Source: Pezicula radicicola (taxonomy: Eukaryota; Ascomycota; Leotiomycetes; Helotiales; Dermateaceae). From it: 64,000 nucleotides of DNA. The stretch is from assembly GCA_003008705.1 (NCBI GenBank), contig PDUO01000031.1, positions 434,001 through 498,000 on the forward strand. Reading direction: 5' to 3'. A program made the position numbers and the translations under genes. Below, piece after piece: positions 1 to 13,501 of this stretch. The stretch's first letter is position 1. The number at the start of each line of letters is the position of its first letter. Under the pieces are notes generated by a model. The model saw only the letters and a program-made list of their open reading frames with translations. It had not been told where the DNA came from and did no database searches.

Positions 1-3000
1 TATTGACTTTCAGCTTAGGAGAAGGGAATCATTTTGCGGTACTGTATTTATGTAGTCCTAGAGGCCTATTGATTCGGAAAGACTTAGTAAAGATATGCTT
101 GGTAGGAAAAGTGGTACTACTTTTGATACGTGATTAATTTAGAAAGCGGTAGCCAATCACCTTAACCACTTGAATGTCGCGAGGCTCAACTTCAAGAAAA
201 GCCCGTGACATGAATGGCTACAACACCCTAGAGTAGCGCTAACCGCATACAGACCTCATCCAGCGATCCATCCTGAGATTCGCCCTTAGCGACAAAAAAA
301 GCAGCACTCTCAGCTAATTGGATGATCATGACAGAACCATAGGACCATACAAAATCATACAAAGAAGTCTGCATACAACCGTTAGGATATTCGTGTTTTT
401 TCCCTGGTTCATATGCTTTGTATTTTTGTTGTGTTGTGTTTATTGGCCACCGACGTCAATGTTAAATCTGGAGAATAAAACAGAGTTTGAAATTTTTTTT
501 TTTTGAAAAGAAAGGGTGGTCAGACCGATACACAAACAGCCAACGTCAAACAGCAACAGCAACAGCAATACGAACTCTCAAGTTTCTGGACAATAATCAA
601 TGCAGACGAGGAAAGCAGTAGTGTATGGTACGGCTTCGAACCAACTCTTAGGAGTTCTGGTATAACCACCATGGCTCTGTTGATAAGCCTGGAAAAAACA
701 GCAAGATATTTACAGGATCTTAAAGTGCAGGTATGTAAAAGAGATTCCCCCCTAATTGCGATTTCTGGCCAGCACAAGTATCTAGCACAAAAGCTGACGC
801 CAAGTGCAGGGCAAAATGCATTCGTTTGTCTGTTGAGAGTACTTTTCATCAATGACTTTTCTTCGCCGCTTTCTCTTCGGTGACCTCATTGCGAAAGATT
901 ATAAGCCCACATTCAGAGCCTCGCAACACGAGAGATGGATTGATCATGTACCGAGCTATCATCTTGACGAGATCGACACGATTTCGAAACCGGCCCGTTC
1001 GTTTCCAAGGTTACACAACGCGACAACTCTCTCGAAAACTGCCTCTTGTTTTGGATGGTTGTTGCGAAGGTCGCTCAGTATAGTTTGATACAAAAGAACA
1101 GAGGCGCGCAAACAATGGGGACTGGCGATGTCTAGAATAATTGTCATGAGATGGTATAATTAGCGGCTTCGCCGAGTTTTTGCGCCTCTGTAGCCTTTCC
1201 AAGAGCCCGCCCGAAATCTTGATTATACTTGGTACTGAAGCGAGTTTGACAGCGACCATGAAGCCTGGCGAACTAGGAGATTTCAAGCCGTCGCAAATTA
1301 CACACGCATTTCACGATCTTCCGCCCGATTCACTGAGAACCAGACGCCCCGACCTCGATGCATCAGCAGACTAACTCTTGTTGAAGAGTGCGACCACGAA
1401 GGTCTCGGAGGAGATCGAACTAGGCCTTTTCAACCATAAATTGTCCAACCTTTTGATCCTCCGCGCAACTTCCATGTTGGTTTGAAAAAAGATGTACCTA
1501 GAAGAAGGGTTGGGGTCAAAAGGCGTAGCGAACTGTCGGCTTACGAAGCACTTCTGTCAGTGTCGCCTATTACATATGCTTCACTATCTTGCGGCCACTT
1601 TTGCTAATCATCTTACAGTAGCGATATCACTCCAAAATTGGCTCGGTGAAGGGTGGTTGGTCGCGCTTCAGTTACTTGACTGATTTTTCCTGCACTCTCG
1701 CTTTGGAAACGAAAGGAATGACACAATAATATAACCTTACGAAGTTCTCTCACTTCTTGTAGTACGAGAAGCTGCCCCGTGAGTAATTCTGTACCGTCTG
1801 AGAGGTACGCCTCAGAATTGACTGGATGTGGTGCCATTGCTTCTCCCACCCCTGTCAGGGCAGAGCACCTCGACATAAGTCGTTGAGATTACTGCACATT
1901 CCTTTGAGCCAATACAAAGAGTTTTCTTCTTCCCTAACCTCCGATTGTTTTCTTTTTCATATCGGCGACGGGTTATTTTTGTGTCGTATCACCCAAGTTC
2001 AGCGTGTAGGCCGAGAGCGGAGGAGATACGGGGAATTGTCTGTGCGGCTTCCATCCGCTACCTGCAGATTATGACTCCACGTCCCTGTTTTACTCATTCT
2101 GCCGGCTCTCCTCGTACTAGGGATGATAAACATTAATTATTGGGTGACGAGCCACGTTAAATTTAACGTTTATTCATCCTCAGTACGAGCACAACCAAGT
2201 ATGGACTTTGGGTCTGAGTACTGCATAAAATGAATGCTTCATTCTACTGGCGCCAGCGCTGACAGTGTTTGGAGGATGGCCGCAGAAACATCGTGATCTG
2301 ATGGTATGGATATACCGTCGGCGATGACATAGTGGCCCAATTGGCGACGACAACGTCACTGCTATTATGAAGCCTACTTCACCGCCTCCGAAGAGAATAA
2401 GTAACACATGCTCAACGTTCCGATGTCGAGTGTACGTCAAACATCCACTTTTCTGCCCGAAATCAAGTATTTCCATTGTTTCGAACCATTTTCTCTACAA
2501 GTCTGGCTTCAGTGTGTAATCAATCCAGCTCTATTGGCGGATTCGGCGTGTCATGGAGCTAGTATCTTTCCGTTAAGTTGAACTTCCGACTACCAAAAGG
2601 GGAAATGAAACCTCTAGAATACTTCCTTCGAGATACGACAATCAGATGAACAAGGCCAATTGGGTATTCCAAAAAGCACCCACGCATGCTCTGTACAACA
2701 ACCTAATCATGAAGCGTCAGGTGGGGACGTACTTCGCCTCACTTTAGTGCCGCCGCCAAAAAAACGTTTAGTTGTATCACCTCTACATCCCTACACCTCT
2801 GCATTTCCTATTCTCCCACCTTCCTCCCATCGGCCCAAAGACCACGGAGACACAGTGCTTCCTACACGGCGACGAAATGGCTCCACTTCAAGATACACAT
2901 AATTCTAAGGTAAACATACCCATAGTACTCGAGCAGTCCGGTGTCGGGGTTTATCTTGGCAACGAAACAGCAGATGTCAAGCGCAGATGTTAACCGCGGC

Positions 3001-6000
3001 CAGCTTGCCACATTTACACATTTAGCAAAAGCAGAACGCTGCAATTTATCAGATATTCTGCAGACAGTCAAAGACCAGGTAAGAACCTCTCGGTTTCCGT
3101 GGGTTTAGATATCCGTAGACTGATCTTGGGAAGACCGGTTTGACTGTGCAGGCCGTCGCATCACGCCAATTGGTCTTTCCGTTGTCGTCTCTCTCCAGAG
3201 CCCCAAAAATCAACCCTCCCACGCTCTCTAAGTTGGCTTTTTGTCTGCGAATAATCCACCAAGGCCCTCAAGGCTTTACGATAAATGCTGATGGTGGCGA
3301 CACGGGCACGGTGAGCGGTGGTGGTAATGTGAAATCGGTATGAATCCTTGACGTTTTCATCTGGATTCAACTCCCGGCTAAGATGAACCTTCAGGGCACT
3401 TCTGGCAGTGGTCCCAAGAAGGGACGGTTTGTTATGCAACATCTGCAAAGCGCGCGGCTTCTACCTGATTCAGTGGTCGTGCTCCTCAGCTCCTCAAACC
3501 TGCAGCTTTACCAGCCAGTCTCCGCCTGGATTCGAGAACCACTGTCAACAGTGTGGGATATGCAGTAACTGCAACGCGATGGATGGTACTGAGTTAGCGG
3601 GCGTCAAATGCACAGACTGGGCTAAGGTTTGGGGGATTGGGCGCAGAGTTATGGCCTCTGGTATTGGGTTTGGTGTAGATGCCACAAAATTGTTAGAATA
3701 GATGGGGCACCAAGGTTAACGGGACGGTTAGGACAATTAGCATAAGCGGTCTAAAATATCAATATCATCATTGTCTGTAACACGGTGTACCAGTATCTTT
3801 AGCTTTGAATTCGTACCTGGATTTATTTGCTATTTATTTCCACCTCTATTGATATTATGACTCACTCAGATATGTGCCAAGCAAGCCTATGGGTCTAATA
3901 AAATGAAAACACAATCCAACGTCTAGCTAGACTGCTAGGAGTAGTAGATAGAGCTGGTGAAATGGATAAATATCTTTTGGCACAGCCTTGCATCTCCTCA
4001 ACAGTCACCCCCGGAAATAAATCGCCACTACCGGTAATCTGGTGAATGGCAACTACTCTCCAGATTGCATGCAGCCATCACAACAAAGCTGCCCAATCAT
4101 AAAGTCCGAAGTACGACAGTTGTCTGATTTGAGTGATAGGATGATCTTGTCAACCCCCCTTTAGGACTAGCTATAATTCGTTCTCACAGCAGACCAGGGT
4201 TGCCAGCCTGCTTGTAGAAAGGTTTGATTCGATGGAGGGAATAGGCTTAAGCCATAAGGCTTATGGTTTACTGCGGTATGGAGTGTCAGACTTAGTAGCC
4301 TTGCCACCACGTTTGTACGCATTGCAACTCGCCGAATCACTGTTCAAAGAAACGGTCGTATGAGAGCAGAGGACCATCCCTTTGTGTGTCTAACGACTTT
4401 TTGTACAGGGATTCGACACCCCAAGAATTTCATCACCAAAAAGTATATGCATTTTGCCGTGCATGTCATTTTCTAGTAGTCACCCTGTCATATCGAGGAG
4501 TCTTTAAGATAGGACACAAAGAAAATCTGCTACTGCTCTCGGTTGCAGTGGTTCTCACACCTTAGGTACTTAGTAGCCTTGCCTATAGATGTAGGTGCAG
4601 TCAGGTACAGTACAGTACGACTGCTGTCTTCACAAAAAACGGCTCGTGAAACATCCGAACCCCATTTCCGAAAGCAAAATCACAGAATAGGACGTGGTTA
4701 CCGTTTCACAGAAACTGAATGCCTTAGATCGTTCCTCCTGTCCAATCTGCACTGAAATAGACATGATCAGACTACAACAGCCAACGAGGAGGACGATAGT
4801 TTTTAGCCTGTGAAAACAAGGCACTCGCGGCTCGCCACACATGTTCTCCGAAGCACAACAGTTCCATGCCTAAGCAGATAACATGATGCTTTTGATGTAT
4901 ACTTAACACTTTGTATACAACAATATCGTTGGACAAGACTAGGTACTCCCAAGTCAAAACCCATTGCGGATTAGCCTGCTTTATTTAAGGAGGTACCTTA
5001 TGTATAGTAAACGATACACTATGTCCTCAAACTTCGATCTATGAAATTCATTGTTAACATGAAAGTAAAAGAAAGGCTGTAGGTGGGATGGGTATTATTC
5101 CTTGAAAGTGATGCAGGCGAAGAAGAGGATTCAACCCAGTTGCATGGTTACCCTCCCTGAACGTCTCCCCTGAGCACCGCCGCTTCAGGCTGATAGGACA
5201 TCGCAACCACACTATGTTACCACTTGAATAACTTATAGAGAAGAGCAATTATATATGAAATTTGTAGTTCTTGGGTATACTTATACACCAACGAAGTTTG
5301 CATTTTATTATCGCAATTTTTTGGTCGTATGGTGATGTTTGGTGTTCACATTCTTTGTATCACATATGTTGAGGGCGAAGCTGGGCGAGCCTTCGGCTAC
5401 TGTCCCTTAGTCATATGATTGCAACTAGTGCGTATATCAACTTCATTCATATCTAGATCGAAATATAAAACAGATGGTAGTGATTGTTCTTATTATCGAT
5501 ACAAAGAGTAATTTTTCACTAGTAGCGATAAGAGTTAGTAGCTCTTTGTGTCTACTTTGTACAATATTTTCCCTTGGCTTTCTGAATACCTAAGTGAATT
5601 AACAGCTCTGAACCATCATATTACTGCTTCGTAGGAAGTTGTAGTCATCAGTCTATGTTGCTGTGCATTATATTGATTTAGTGATATGAGTTAATATAGA
5701 GAACAGAGATCTTCTAGAATCAATCAATTTGGAGTATAATTAAGGCAAGGTTAGAAGATACAGAAAGTTCTCTGTGTGTTCCTAATATAACACTCTTAGT
5801 GTTATGTTTGTACGCATAAGTACGGATTACTATATATTCTTAGACTTGATGTAACAATGTACTAATAGTCTGATTACTCCCAAGTCTCACGTCGAGAAGC
5901 TGGAGCTATTTTCACATCTCCTAGGCGAGAGAAAGTTTCTTTTTTACAACAAAATTAACAGTTGAGCGAGAGCTTCTTGTCCCACTTCAACCTAACGGAA

Positions 6001-7033
6001 GACAATTATCTGTGAACGTTGCTCTTAGTACGTCTTGAAAGGTTCAGTTTAATGCACTCAAATTGAAGCAGCTTTGGCCAATGCTACTCGTTTAACAAAC
6101 ATACAAGGTCACATTCAGAGAGTACATAAACAGTACAATTAGTCCTGTTTATACGCAAGATATTAAAGGAAAAATAAACTTAAAACGCATCTTAGAAACC
6201 TCAAAAACACTTCGACTTACTGCGCGATAACTTTCCTGCGGAATTTACAGAACTCGGGTAATGTATGAAATATGGAAGGATTTCGATTTGTTTATGTTGC
6301 CAAATCTGGTATTACTAAAATAGGCTACTCCGAGCTATTACTCTAATAGGAAATACCCTACCCCCCCCAGCCTACAGATGTATATATATACTACCTCTAG
6401 ACCCTACATTATTCTACAATCGAGTCCATTTCTACTTTCTAACAGTTTATTTCTCGATTTCTTCGTAGATGATGTAGGAGTTTCTTCCTTGTTTTCTACC
6501 TGGTGTTTTGGCAATTCATGAGCCTTTGAAGAACTTGTGTTCTGTATTCCAAAGATTACAATTTTTGCATTAAATCGGATACTCAAATCAAGTCAGTTAC
6601 TGAATTCTACTTTAGTCGGCTACTGGAGTAGTCAAGTGTCGGTGTCGAATTCGACGGAACACTTTACAGTACTTAATAGATAATATACTTGTAATTATTC
6701 TCGATACATACAGTATCGGCCAATAGTCAAAAGAATGAAAATTGGCTTGCTACAGGCCAAGCGAGGCAGAAAAGGGGGCATCGTCACGTGTGTTAAATGT
6801 TACATATCCAAGTTCTACTAAGTTTGAAGGAAGTATTTGCCAAATGGATCAAGCAAAGAGTGAAGGATTTATTTGAACGTCTTAGAACAAAATGCATTCC
6901 ATCGACATTTGGTTCTCTTAAACACGTCACATGATGCCCTCTAGAAAATAAAATCCGTTCACTTCAGGATTTCGCGACCTCGACGCGCTTCTCGTCAATC
7001 ACATCTCATCTCGTCTCAGCTCAGCTCAATTCA
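1..7033. other. Gene-poor 7-kb stretch, no supported gene
   Basis: Both strands were read in all frames. Open stretches are short (under about 130 codons), overlap one another on opposite strands and show no recognisable domain or convincing intron chain. Local features are a T-tract near 489-502, a CAA/CAG-rich run near 550-570, and a 15-bp direct repeat (cttagtagccttgcc) at about 4291 and 4568. From about 4980 to 6900 the DNA is AT-rich. This could be a long regulatory or decayed region; nothing here supports a gene call. Confidence 0.6.
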
Positions 7034-9302
7034 ATGAACAACCCACCGCGGCCCTTTCGAATTGCAGCTGCCTGTGCAAGATGCCGGAAACTTAAGTGGG
7101 TGTTCTTTCTTGAGAAAAAGATTGAGAGAAATTGACTTGCGATCCAGGGTCAAGTGCGCGGGGCCTGACAATGTCCCATGTCCTAGGTACGAGAAAGATC
7201 TCCAAAATCCAGGACATAGGCCAATCTTTGTACTAGGTGTGCATCAAATAATGTAGAATGTATCTTTTCCGCACCGGGACATAGCTCCATCACTCCTAGA
7301 AAACGGCCTTTGCCGAGTGACGAAAATGAACCTATGCAGGAGCAGGATGTCATGAGCCACGAGTGAGTCGACATATTGATATTAGGGGTGCTTTCTGATA
7401 TTAAATATAGTGCTAGGAGTAGAGTTGATAAATTGGAGCGGCAGGTACAGGATGTCACGGACTTATCCAACCGCTACTCGAAGCAGCTACAAGATGCCCT
7501 TGCTCGAATTAGCAGGCTCGAGCAGGCACAGTTGTCTCAGCCTTCAGAATCTCTGCCAGAGAGTAGTGAACAAGAAGCTCATCGGCTTACAGAAAGCAAT
7601 AACTCCGGCCCTGGTCCGCATGATCCTATACAAGACGCTCTATTTGCACTTTCATCCGAAGATGGTCCCATCAACGATAGTTCCAATCGCAACGTCAATC
7701 TTGTTGCAAAGAACATTATCACAGAAGTGCAATGCAATGAGCTGTTTTTATTGTTGGTATTAAGTATGAAATTGTGAGTATTATTACTCACAGTATACAG
7801 TTACCGGTTGCATTGCGACGATACCATTGCATTTCTTGATGCTGTGAATCCAAGCCTTGCTACTGTATTGCAAACACCAGTTCTGATTGCTGCAATTTGC
7901 ACCATTGGAGCTCGTGCATCCAAATCACCTCTGTACAGTGTATGTAGAGAAGAGACGGAACAGCTCATTCTCCGTACCGTATCTGCGCGGTGTAAACCCG
8001 ACTTGGCTACCGTCAAAGGGATCATGATTTTTGCGGCGTGGCATCGATTGCATCGAATATGGGGGCAGGTGCTCTGCATGGGCTACGAACTTGGTCTTCA
8101 TGATGCTGCCTTATCTCTTGCACAGACGGGTGAGCAAACTTCTGAGACTGTTGATATGGCCCGGACCTGGTTATCGTTCTGCTGCCTAGATATGGTGTAA
8201 GTACATCTACCGGTACTTTGTGTCCAGAAAATATATAACTAAACTTTTAAATTAGTTATCATCTCGACGGGAGGTTCTTAACCTCTGACATACTAACATA
8301 TATTCCTCTCGGCGCAGAGTTGTGTGCTTCAAAGCATTACCGAACCGTGGACTACAGAATTATGGCGTATCTGGAGATTTTTGGAATCGCTGGTGAGTGA
8401 AGCACAACCGTTTGGCATCGTAGTTCTGCATGACAACTAATTTGTCAAAGCGGAAGCAAAAATTGCCATGTCAAAGGTAAAATCCAATTTATCAAGTCCT
8501 CTGGCGTTGGAGTCCATAGACCTTTTCCAGTCCTTCAACCAGAAGGTAGATGCATGGTTTTATAAAGTTAGCAACGAGATTGACCCACTGTTTCAAACAT
8601 ACTCGAAACCTCAGGACAGAAACCGGCTTCTCACTCCTTATGCATTCGTTCGGATGTAGGCAGGTCAGTTCGTACTAAAGTGATCTCGCTGATAGTGTTA
8701 GGTACATCAACGGCTCTTTCCTTCATGATATGAAAGCAGACACGGTACTCGATGATTTCTCTCGTATCAGTTTCATCCAGACATCTGTGGAGTCTGGCAA
8801 AATGCTACTTCGGGCAGCTTTGCAATCGCACAACTATCAGAAAGCGCTGAAATACACCATTGTGAGTTGTAAATGTGAAGACCAGTACAAGTTCTAATGT
8901 GATTCGACCACAGGACTACTCCGGTTCGGCTGTTATTCTGGCCATCAATTTTCTCTACAAGGCAGTCGTTGTAGCCCATCGCTATATCGATGTTGCGTCC
9001 ATTGCAATCACATTTCACGAAATTGTGGAGCTCTTTCAGGAGGCTGATGCAGCCACACATGCTCAAGCTGTAGAGAAGATGAGAGTCAAGATTGCCGAGA
9101 TTGGCCATACAGGCATGCTACCAGAATCACCAGACCAAGTCGCGCCTGAACAAGAAAGCTCCCTCTACGATATTGTTACTGGTGCTTCGGATTTTGTTAG
9201 GGATCCTGTAGGTCATATACTCTTATGTAAAAGATATCTACTAAAGGTTTGCAGAGTTGGCAGCAGAGCTTCCCTTTGTTCGACTGGTTCTCTACTGAAT
9301 AA
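7034..9302 (+). CDS. Zn2Cys6 fungal-type transcription factor
   Basis: Predicted nuclear DNA-binding regulator of about 602 aa. I resolve ten exons: 7034-7095, 7148-7186, 7237-7362, 7411-7752, 7801-8196, 8256-8392, 8451-8655, 8702-8861, 8914-9207 and 9255-9302; the total (1809 nt) is divisible by three. The first three exons together rebuild a complete binuclear zinc cluster near residues 14-40: CARCRKLKVKC, then PCPRC, then six residues and the last Cys. Two introns split the cluster, so single-frame reading makes it look broken. A short heptad-like linker follows (VDKLERQVQ), then the middle homology region of fungal_trans-type factors (RLHCDD, ICTIGAR, WLSFCCLD, YHLDGR). The protein ends FDWFSTE. 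The 7753-7800 intron has a weak GTTGGT donor and is the least certain junction. It faces the permease gene tail to tail; co-regulation is possible but only inferred. Confidence 0.85.
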
Positions 9303-9559
9303 AACTTGGATACATACCCAATACGACAAAATTTATCCAAGTTTTGACTTCGCTTTCTGTCAATCTCAATACACGGACAAAATTTTACAACACGTTGCGC
9401 TGCGGAATGTTATAAGTTATTGAAGAATCTTTCTGTCTCAGTTGAAATCTGCCACGCCTATCAACACGCTTAAGTCCATAACCAACTACAGTAGCAACTA
9501 AGGCTTAATCAGAGCAACTAACCCTTGCTCCTCACGCGAACGTGCCTGTTCTGATGCGT

Positions 9560-11570
9560 TTACATGACATATCTGAAGTATGGATTCTCTTTCTGTTGAG
9601 TGTTGAATCAGTACCGCAGAAGCCAGAAGTGGGACGGAAATACTTACATCAGTCATATCTGAGAGGCCTACTTCTATGCGCGCTTCGTGTGATAGCTGCT
9701 CTTCACAACTTTGTGTTTGATCACGCTATAGACGATCAGTAACAGGCAATTCATGATGGGACTCCAACATACCTTGGAGTTATCTCGTCGACACAGAATA
9801 TAGAAAACGATGAGAAGGATACCCTGGGCTGAAAAGCATACCAGCATAGAGATAAACCCAGACTGGTAATGTGGAGCTTCTGACTCGAAGAATAACTGTG
9901 GACCAATGAGGTTGCCCACACAGTAAAATATGAAGTAAAGCGAGCTGACCACAGTTTTCTTCGTACGTCCAGCAACATTGGCCTGTATGAGACCAAGGGA
10001 AAGTACCCATGTGGAGCTAAACCCAGGCATCATGTAGTATCCAAGCAGTCGGCCGACCTTGTTTGATGACGGCAGGGCATACATCATGGCTGCTCCAGTA
10101 ATACCGACCAGAAGACCTCCACACATGATAAAGATTCGGCAGTTTTTAAAATATCCTGCCATCAGTCCGGATATCCAGAGAGCCATAATTTGAGTCACGC
10201 CTGCGGGCATACCAAGTAAAGACGTCTGCAGAGCGTTATACCCAAAGCCTTGCACAATCAAAGGTCCGAAAGCACTAACGCCCCCATTTGGGATATTGCT
10301 AGCAATAGCGAAGAACAAAAGGATCCAGACCTTGATATCGAGGAGAGCTTCTCGAGCTTGATACCACTTGAAGACTTTATTGTCAATTCCAGTTTTGTTT
10401 TCGGCAACTCTTTCAATTGCAATGGTCTTCTCTCGTGCAGAGAGCCATTTCGCTTTTGTCACATTTGGTGCAGCCGCAAAGAAGAAAACTACAGACCAGG
10501 CAACTGTTATGGAGCCATATATGATGAAGGGAAACTAATTTCTTGTAAGCAAAATTCAATCAAGGAGGAGGACCTTTACTAACCTTCCATGCAGGCAAGG
10601 CGTTGTGTATAAAACCAATTCCGTACTTGGCTTGTCAGTAAACATATTCTGTATAGGATAATCTCCAGCTTACAGAAATTGGAGCTCCCAAAAACTGCGC
10701 TAGCCCATTCATGGAGAACCACAGACTTGTTCGGAAAGGCTGCTCGTCCCTATTATGGATTAGATCCTTGATCTTCGTACTAGAACGTATAAAGCTTACC
10801 TCTTGTAATACATACTCGTCAAGAGAACGAAGCAAGGACTGACCCCACTTTCTAGCACACCGAGAAAAAATCGTGTAACCATCAACCCAGCAAAGTCATT
10901 TGCCGCAGTCATACAGAGCAAGACAGTTCCCCACAGACCACTACGATATATGTCAATACCTCGACACACCTTTTCTTCGCTAAACTCACATCAGTATCCC
11001 ACAGGCCCGGGTAATGTTTACCTTCTGGAAAAGGTAGTTGATTGGAAATTCGCCGGCCAGATAACCAAGATAGAAGATGGTCGTAAGCCCTGCGGAGTCA
11101 AAAATTTAGCTAAGACACGTATGTTGGAAGTGGTACCAAACAAACATGAGTATTGGTTTCCTTCTAGATGGGCATCTGCACGCATTCCCCAAAGTGCTGC
11201 ATAGGATATGCAAGATTTATCCAAGAACTTTCAAGTCATCAGTTCTGTAGCTTCATACAGATATGGCATCTGGAATTTCACGAACTTGAATGAGGTAGGT
11301 GATCATCATCTGAATTTGGGAAGTTAGTAACTAATCCCAGCCACAGCTTTATCTGATGGGTTGGCTTACAAGGGGCAGGAGAAAAGTATCAATTCGTCGC
11401 AAAACTTGACGATTCTCAGCAGCAGTATATTCCATAGACTCCGAAGAGGCATGAACTGCAGCAAGGCCTACATCCCCATTGGGATCTAGTATAATTCCTT
11501 CCTTCATCTTATCCATGGTCGGTGCAGTGCTCTCTGTTGTCGCTTGCTGAACGCCTTTCTCGGTTGACAT
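9560..11570 (-). CDS. MFS permease, Dal5/allantoate-type anion:cation symporter
   Basis: Predicted plasma-membrane transporter of about 512 aa, of the fungal Dal5/Tna1-like MFS family (allantoate, nicotinate or similar organic anions); the substrate cannot be told from sequence. Ten exons on the minus strand: 11570-11370, 11309-11286, 11227-11146, 11089-10990, 10940-10800, 10749-10674, 10625-10584, 10534-9773, 9725-9648 and 9592-9560; the sum (1539 nt) is divisible by three. Family landmarks are FLLPL, MMITYLIQ-FLDK, QYSWL, FYLGYLAGEFP, RFFLGVLESGVSP, FRTSLWFSMNG and the C-terminal LSDMTDKENPYFRYVM. Exon 2 is a 24-nt microexon that supplies part of the first membrane helix. The N-terminus is cytosolic and hydrophilic. 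No disabling change is seen. It converges with the Zn2Cys6 regulator. Confidence 0.87.
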
Positions 11571-11689
11571 GATGACTGACGAATATAGATGTTCGGCTTA
11601 CAGTTTTGAGGTATCTGGAACATTCTGGGAGATCCAGGTTGACTAAATATATATTCAACAGACCTTTTAGAATCATCCTATTGTTTTCC

Positions 11690-11795
11690 TAGCTTTTCCT
11701 AGCTTGCTTCCTTATCTCGCGCTATCTGATGGGAGGACGGCGAAGGAGGGGGGACACGGACGGGCCGCCCGTGAGGGCCGCTGCCAAGACATATT
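11690..11795. repeat. Copy A of a dispersed repeat with a GC-rich near-palindromic core
   Basis: This shares with 15300-15420 the words tagcttgcttcc, cacggacgggccgcccgtg and the following agacata. The core acgggccgcccgt is self-complementary except for its central base. The two copies bracket the interval that contains the F-box-like gene and the 12.7-13.1 kb inverted-repeat element, in the same orientation. Confidence 0.55.
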
Positions 11796-12682
11796 CATTC
11801 ACAACACTACAACATTATACTTTGAAGACTATTACGATTGATCTATATCAACCTCTTAGCACCTTAACACAGATTTGCTTAAGTAAATTTCATTTAGATG
11901 CGGTGGCTCTTCAGATTTAGCCATGCAATATATTGCCCTCCGTGGGGTGCCCACTTCAAGGTAAGTTTCCACCGAATTTAATTAAGCCTGAAAGCTATGG
12001 TTCCCTAACATGAATGAAATTACTTTTATGTCCTTGTAGTTGCTTCATTCTAACTTTCAGAGTAGTTACCTGTTATTGTCATCCAGTCCTGTCAGGGAAA
12101 TAGCAAAGCTCAAAGTCTGGGCCGCAGAACTTTTGTATATCGCTGGCCTAGAAGTGGAGGTGCTGAAAGCTATACTAGGCCATTCAATGACCACTGGTCG
12201 AAACTGTTACCGCGCCTTGAACGGACACGTTATCCTTCCTCATAGGCCAATTGCATTCTCTGGTAGATCACCAGGCTATATCTATAGAGAATTATTACGG
12301 CCAGATATAACAAAAAATTTCCCCTCTTAATAATACATCAGCAATGGTTTTCTGCTAGTACAGTTGTAGTAGGTCTCTCCACAGGCTATGCTTCCCTAAA
12401 AGATGAGGTATAAGCTTTTTAAGATATAGGCTCATACTTACCTATATAAGTCCTAAGCTGTATAGTTTTTACTTCCCTAATAGTGGTAAGGACTTTAAGA
12501 AAGATAAACAAAATAAACCACGTAGTCATTATGCATTACTCCAATAGATGGGTTAAGTTCTATTATTAAGACTCGTATAATATCACCTTAAAAAGTAGTC
12601 AAGTTAAAAAAATTTAGTATGGGAAGAATTTTGTTATATTTGGTTATAATAACGGCAAAATTACTCCCACACCCCCAAAGGC

Positions 12683-13081
12683 TTTTTTATTACTTTGCCG
12701 CACCCTAAGAAGCCCGGGGAGGGGGGGCTTCCGAGAAAGATATAATAGGATTAAGCGTTTCCTAATTAGGTCTCTTCCGTTCTCCTCTTCATATATTTCC
12801 CTATACAAAGTAGAACGCTAGGGAACTGTGTATTAACGCCTAAGGCAGTTCAATTGCGACACCTAAGGCAATTGCGGCTCGAACTTTAAAGATATACCTA
12901 TACCTGCTTAAGTGCATTCATAGCATTGCCAAGATGGCTGTTTTTCGACTATCTTCCCCCTATATATTTTGTATAGGGCGCCGATACGCCAGGTACCGAA
13001 TTAGGGAACGCACGATGCTACCCAGGCAGTTAAGGTCTTTCTTGGAAACCCCCTCTGGGGGTGCGGCAAAGTAATAAAAAA
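12683..13081. mobile_element. MITE-like element with imperfect terminal inverted repeats
   Basis: A 23-bp inverted repeat lies at 12683-12705 and 13059-13081 (poly-T, then attactttgccgcaccc, and its complement). Looser complementarity continues inward (ggcttccgagaaaga against its counterpart) and again at ccctatacaaa/tttgtataggg near 12811 and 12968. The element is about 400 bp and holds no coding capacity. Family and target-site duplication were not resolved. Confidence 0.5.
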
Positions 13082-13501
13082 ATCTTTCATTAAGCGAAAT
13101 ATAGTATATATGTAGCGTACGAGCGTACCTAGTCCGCTTATTATTAATCTTACTATGAGTCTTACTATCAATCATACTATGTTACCTTCCTGTACTCGTG
13201 TTATTAGTTTCATGCCAGACTCGCGTATCACATCTAGTTCTTTGCTAAGATTAAGCTAAAGAAAAATTAGCAATTGGACTACAGAATCTAAATTTCGCAT
13301 ATAAGTTATTTCCTTTTAGTCGTACTCCCTCTCAGAAGTATAGCCTCTCTCCGTAAGCCCACAAAGTAAGTTCTACGGTATAAAGCAGCCTAGTTTGTGT
13401 TGAAAACATAACTTCTAACCAGCCCATTAAAACACACTTCGTGACTCGAGTAGTCCAATTCAAGTCTTTGTTCGACGTCCGCGAGTTCACAACCAAGCAA
13501 G

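Larger units (their letters stand above)
11571..13440. other. AT-rich repeat-like intergenic region
   Basis: Apart from the promoter of the permease, this interval holds a GC-rich near-palindrome (11755-11773), a 96-codon open stretch at 12040-12330 that I cannot assign, TA-rich DNA from 12340 to 12660, and the inverted-repeat element at 12683-13081. It looks like decayed mobile DNA; RIP-type mutation is possible but was not measured. Confidence 0.45.

Noticed and set aside
503..883. 126-codon frame with a Gln run
   Set aside because: The run is a CAA/CAG microsatellite, and the opposite strand is equally open.
3408..3701. Frame with several CxxC pairs (CNICK, CQQCGICSNC)
   Set aside because: No spacing of a known zinc finger, no intron or promoter support, and it lies in a gene-poor stretch.
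7187..7256. Zinc-cluster Cys-to-Tyr change and early stop in the regulator
   Set aside because: A 50-nt intron at 7187-7236 restores the Cys and the frame.
12040..12330. 96-codon frame with a VLKAILGHSMTTGRNCY stretch, faintly like a tyrosine-recombinase box
   Set aside because: The match is short, no Arg/His box precedes it and the flanks are decayed; too weak to call.
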